Notes under the pieces: model-generated
Database searches by the model: none
What the model was told of the DNA's origin: nothing
Seen by the model: only the letters and a program-made list of their open reading frames with translations
Made by a program: the position numbers and the translations under genes
Assembly: GCA_039815145.1 (NCBI GenBank)
Contig: JBCBZW010000004.1
Span: forward strand, 40,066-104,065
Source of the DNA: Pseudomonadota bacterium
GTDB lineage: Bacteria; Pseudomonadota; Gammaproteobacteria; Steroidobacterales; JBCBZW01
Length of the DNA: 64,000 nt
Reading direction: 5' to 3'
Shown: one piece after another, positions 63,319-64,000 of the stretch
Layout: each line of letters starts with the position of its first letter
Position numbering within the stretch: position 1 is the stretch's first letter

Positions 63319-63822
63319 GTGTCCGACCCCTCGCAATCTCTGAGTCATGTGGACGCGGCTGGCCGGCCCACAATGGTCGACGTAGGCGACAAGCAGGTCA
63401 CCCGTCGCACGGCGACGGCGCTCGCTCGCGTGGCCTTGCCGCCCGCCGTGGTGGAGGCCTTGCAGGCGGGCGGGGGGCGCACCAAGAAGGGCCCGGTGTT
63501 CGATACGGCGATCATCGCCGGGGTGATGGCCGCCAAGCGAACCCACGAACTCATCCCCTTCTGCCACCCTTTGGCGCTCGAGAACTGCAAGGTGCACATC
63601 GATCTCGACGAGGCGTCGCGGGAAGTGCGGATCGAATGCCACGTGGGTGTCAGCGGCCGCACCGGGGTGGAGATGGAGGCCCTGACCGGCGCCAGCGTGG
63701 CCGCCTTGACCGTGTACGACATGTGCAAGGCGCTGTCCCACGACATCGTATTGCACGAGGTGAAGCTGATGGCCAAGGCGGGCGGTAAGCGCGACTTCGA
63801 GCGTACGGGAGAGACGGTGTAA
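63319..63822 (+). CDS. moaC: Cyclic pyranopterin monophosphate synthase MoaC
   Basis: A 167-aa protein from the GTG at 63319. The MoaC motifs [54 protein letters not shown] and [15 protein letters not shown] [14 protein letters not shown] are complete, including the active-site Lys in [10 protein letters not shown]. It converts the MoaA product to cyclic pyranopterin monophosphate. It overlaps the next gene by one base (TAATG). Confidence 0.95.
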   Translation: MSDPSQSLSHVDAAGRPTMVDVGDKQVTRRTATALARVALPPAVVEALQAGGGRTKKGPVFDTAIIAGVMAAKRTHELIPFCHPLALENCKVHIDLDEASREVRIECHVGVSGRTGVEMEALTGASVAALTVYDMCKALSHDIVLHEVKLMAKAGGKRDFERTGETV

Positions 63823-64000
63823 TGGGCGTTGTGGCCCCCTTACACGGATTGCTCCTCGCGGGCGGACGCAGCCGACGTATGCGCGAGGACAAGGCCTTGC
63901 TGCGCTATCACGACCAGCGCACGCAGCTGGCCGTGACCCACGACTTGCTCAGCACCGTCTTGGACGGCGAGGTAAAGCTCTCCGTGCGCGCCGATCAGCG
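63822..64000 (+). CDS. mobA: MobA-like molybdenum cofactor guanylyltransferase, N-terminal part (runs off the right edge)
   Basis: The ATG at 63822 overlaps the moaC stop (TAATG) and is open to the window end. The first residues GLLLAGGRSRRMREDKALLRY carry the LAGGxSxRMGxDK nucleotide-binding motif of MobA-type enzymes, which attach GMP to molybdopterin. The rest is missing, so MobA versus a MocA-like cytidylyltransferase is decided on this motif and the moaC coupling only. Confidence 0.75.
   Translation, partial: MGVVAPLHGLLLAGGRSRRMREDKALLRYHDQRTQLAVTHDLLSTVLDGEVKLSVRADQ

Noticed and set aside
1..64000. CRISPR array, tRNA or rRNA genes, prophage or integron
   Set aside because: No regularly spaced repeats, cloverleaf-like or rRNA-like sequence, integrase or structural phage genes were recognised by reading; a dedicated scan would be needed to exclude small RNAs.

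Overview
The window is GC-rich, almost gap-free bacterial chromosome. Gene content suggests a free-living, aerobic, heterotrophic gammaproteobacterium, possibly marine. Clues are the DUF1302/DUF1329/YCF48-like/MMPL gene set, many exported peptidases, a molybdenum hydroxylase gene set with its cofactor genes, glycolate oxidase, and UppS, OmpR and LytTR families of proteobacterial type. This rests on recognised families only; no rRNA, tRNA, CRISPR array, prophage or integrase was seen.

1-8.6 kb: an envelope module for hydrophobic molecules. The N-terminus of a VolA-like lipase lipoprotein (cut by the window edge) diverges from an operon of DUF1302 outer-membrane protein, DUF1329 LolA/LolB-like periplasmic protein, YCF48-like propeller and MMPL/RND exporter. 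An SMP-30-like gene follows; it looks like a lipoprotein broken by a one-base insertion. 8.7-21.2 kb: a secreted FG-GAP/dockerin-like protein, a HupE-like membrane protein with a small anchor protein, a DUF885 metallopeptidase, an MFS transporter, a GDPD, a probable outer-membrane barrel, an AAA ATPase, and a three-gene set (membrane protein, winged-helix regulator, variant UppS) with two matching operator-like sites.

21.3-37 kb: peptidases (S8 with PA insert, S9, M16) and a propeller-sensor diguanylate cyclase, then a run of minus-strand genes: pseudoazurin-like cupredoxin, EF-hand protein, membrane LytTR regulator, MoeA and a short HEAT-like protein. 37.4-39.6 kb: an OmpR/EnvZ-type two-component pair.

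39.6-46.9 kb: genes for a molybdenum hydroxylase of the CO dehydrogenase/xanthine dehydrogenase family: mocA, coxE, xdhC, coxG, coxS, coxM, coxD, moaA. The catalytic large subunit (coxL) is absent. moeA upstream and moaC plus a mobA-like gene at the right edge supply further cofactor steps. 47-59 kb: a DUF1800/DUF1501 exported pair, a soluble chemoreceptor, an M1 peptidase with a DUF6702 partner, a Sel1/SPOR protein and an exported amidase. 59.3-63.2 kb: glcD, glcE and glcF for glycolate oxidation.

The most unusual DNA features are a family of small inverted repeats with the core CTAGTG(T)CCTG. One 116-bp copy is bounded exactly by the stop codons of two convergent genes. A second hairpin at 49.7 kb also has both flanking stop codons at its ends.
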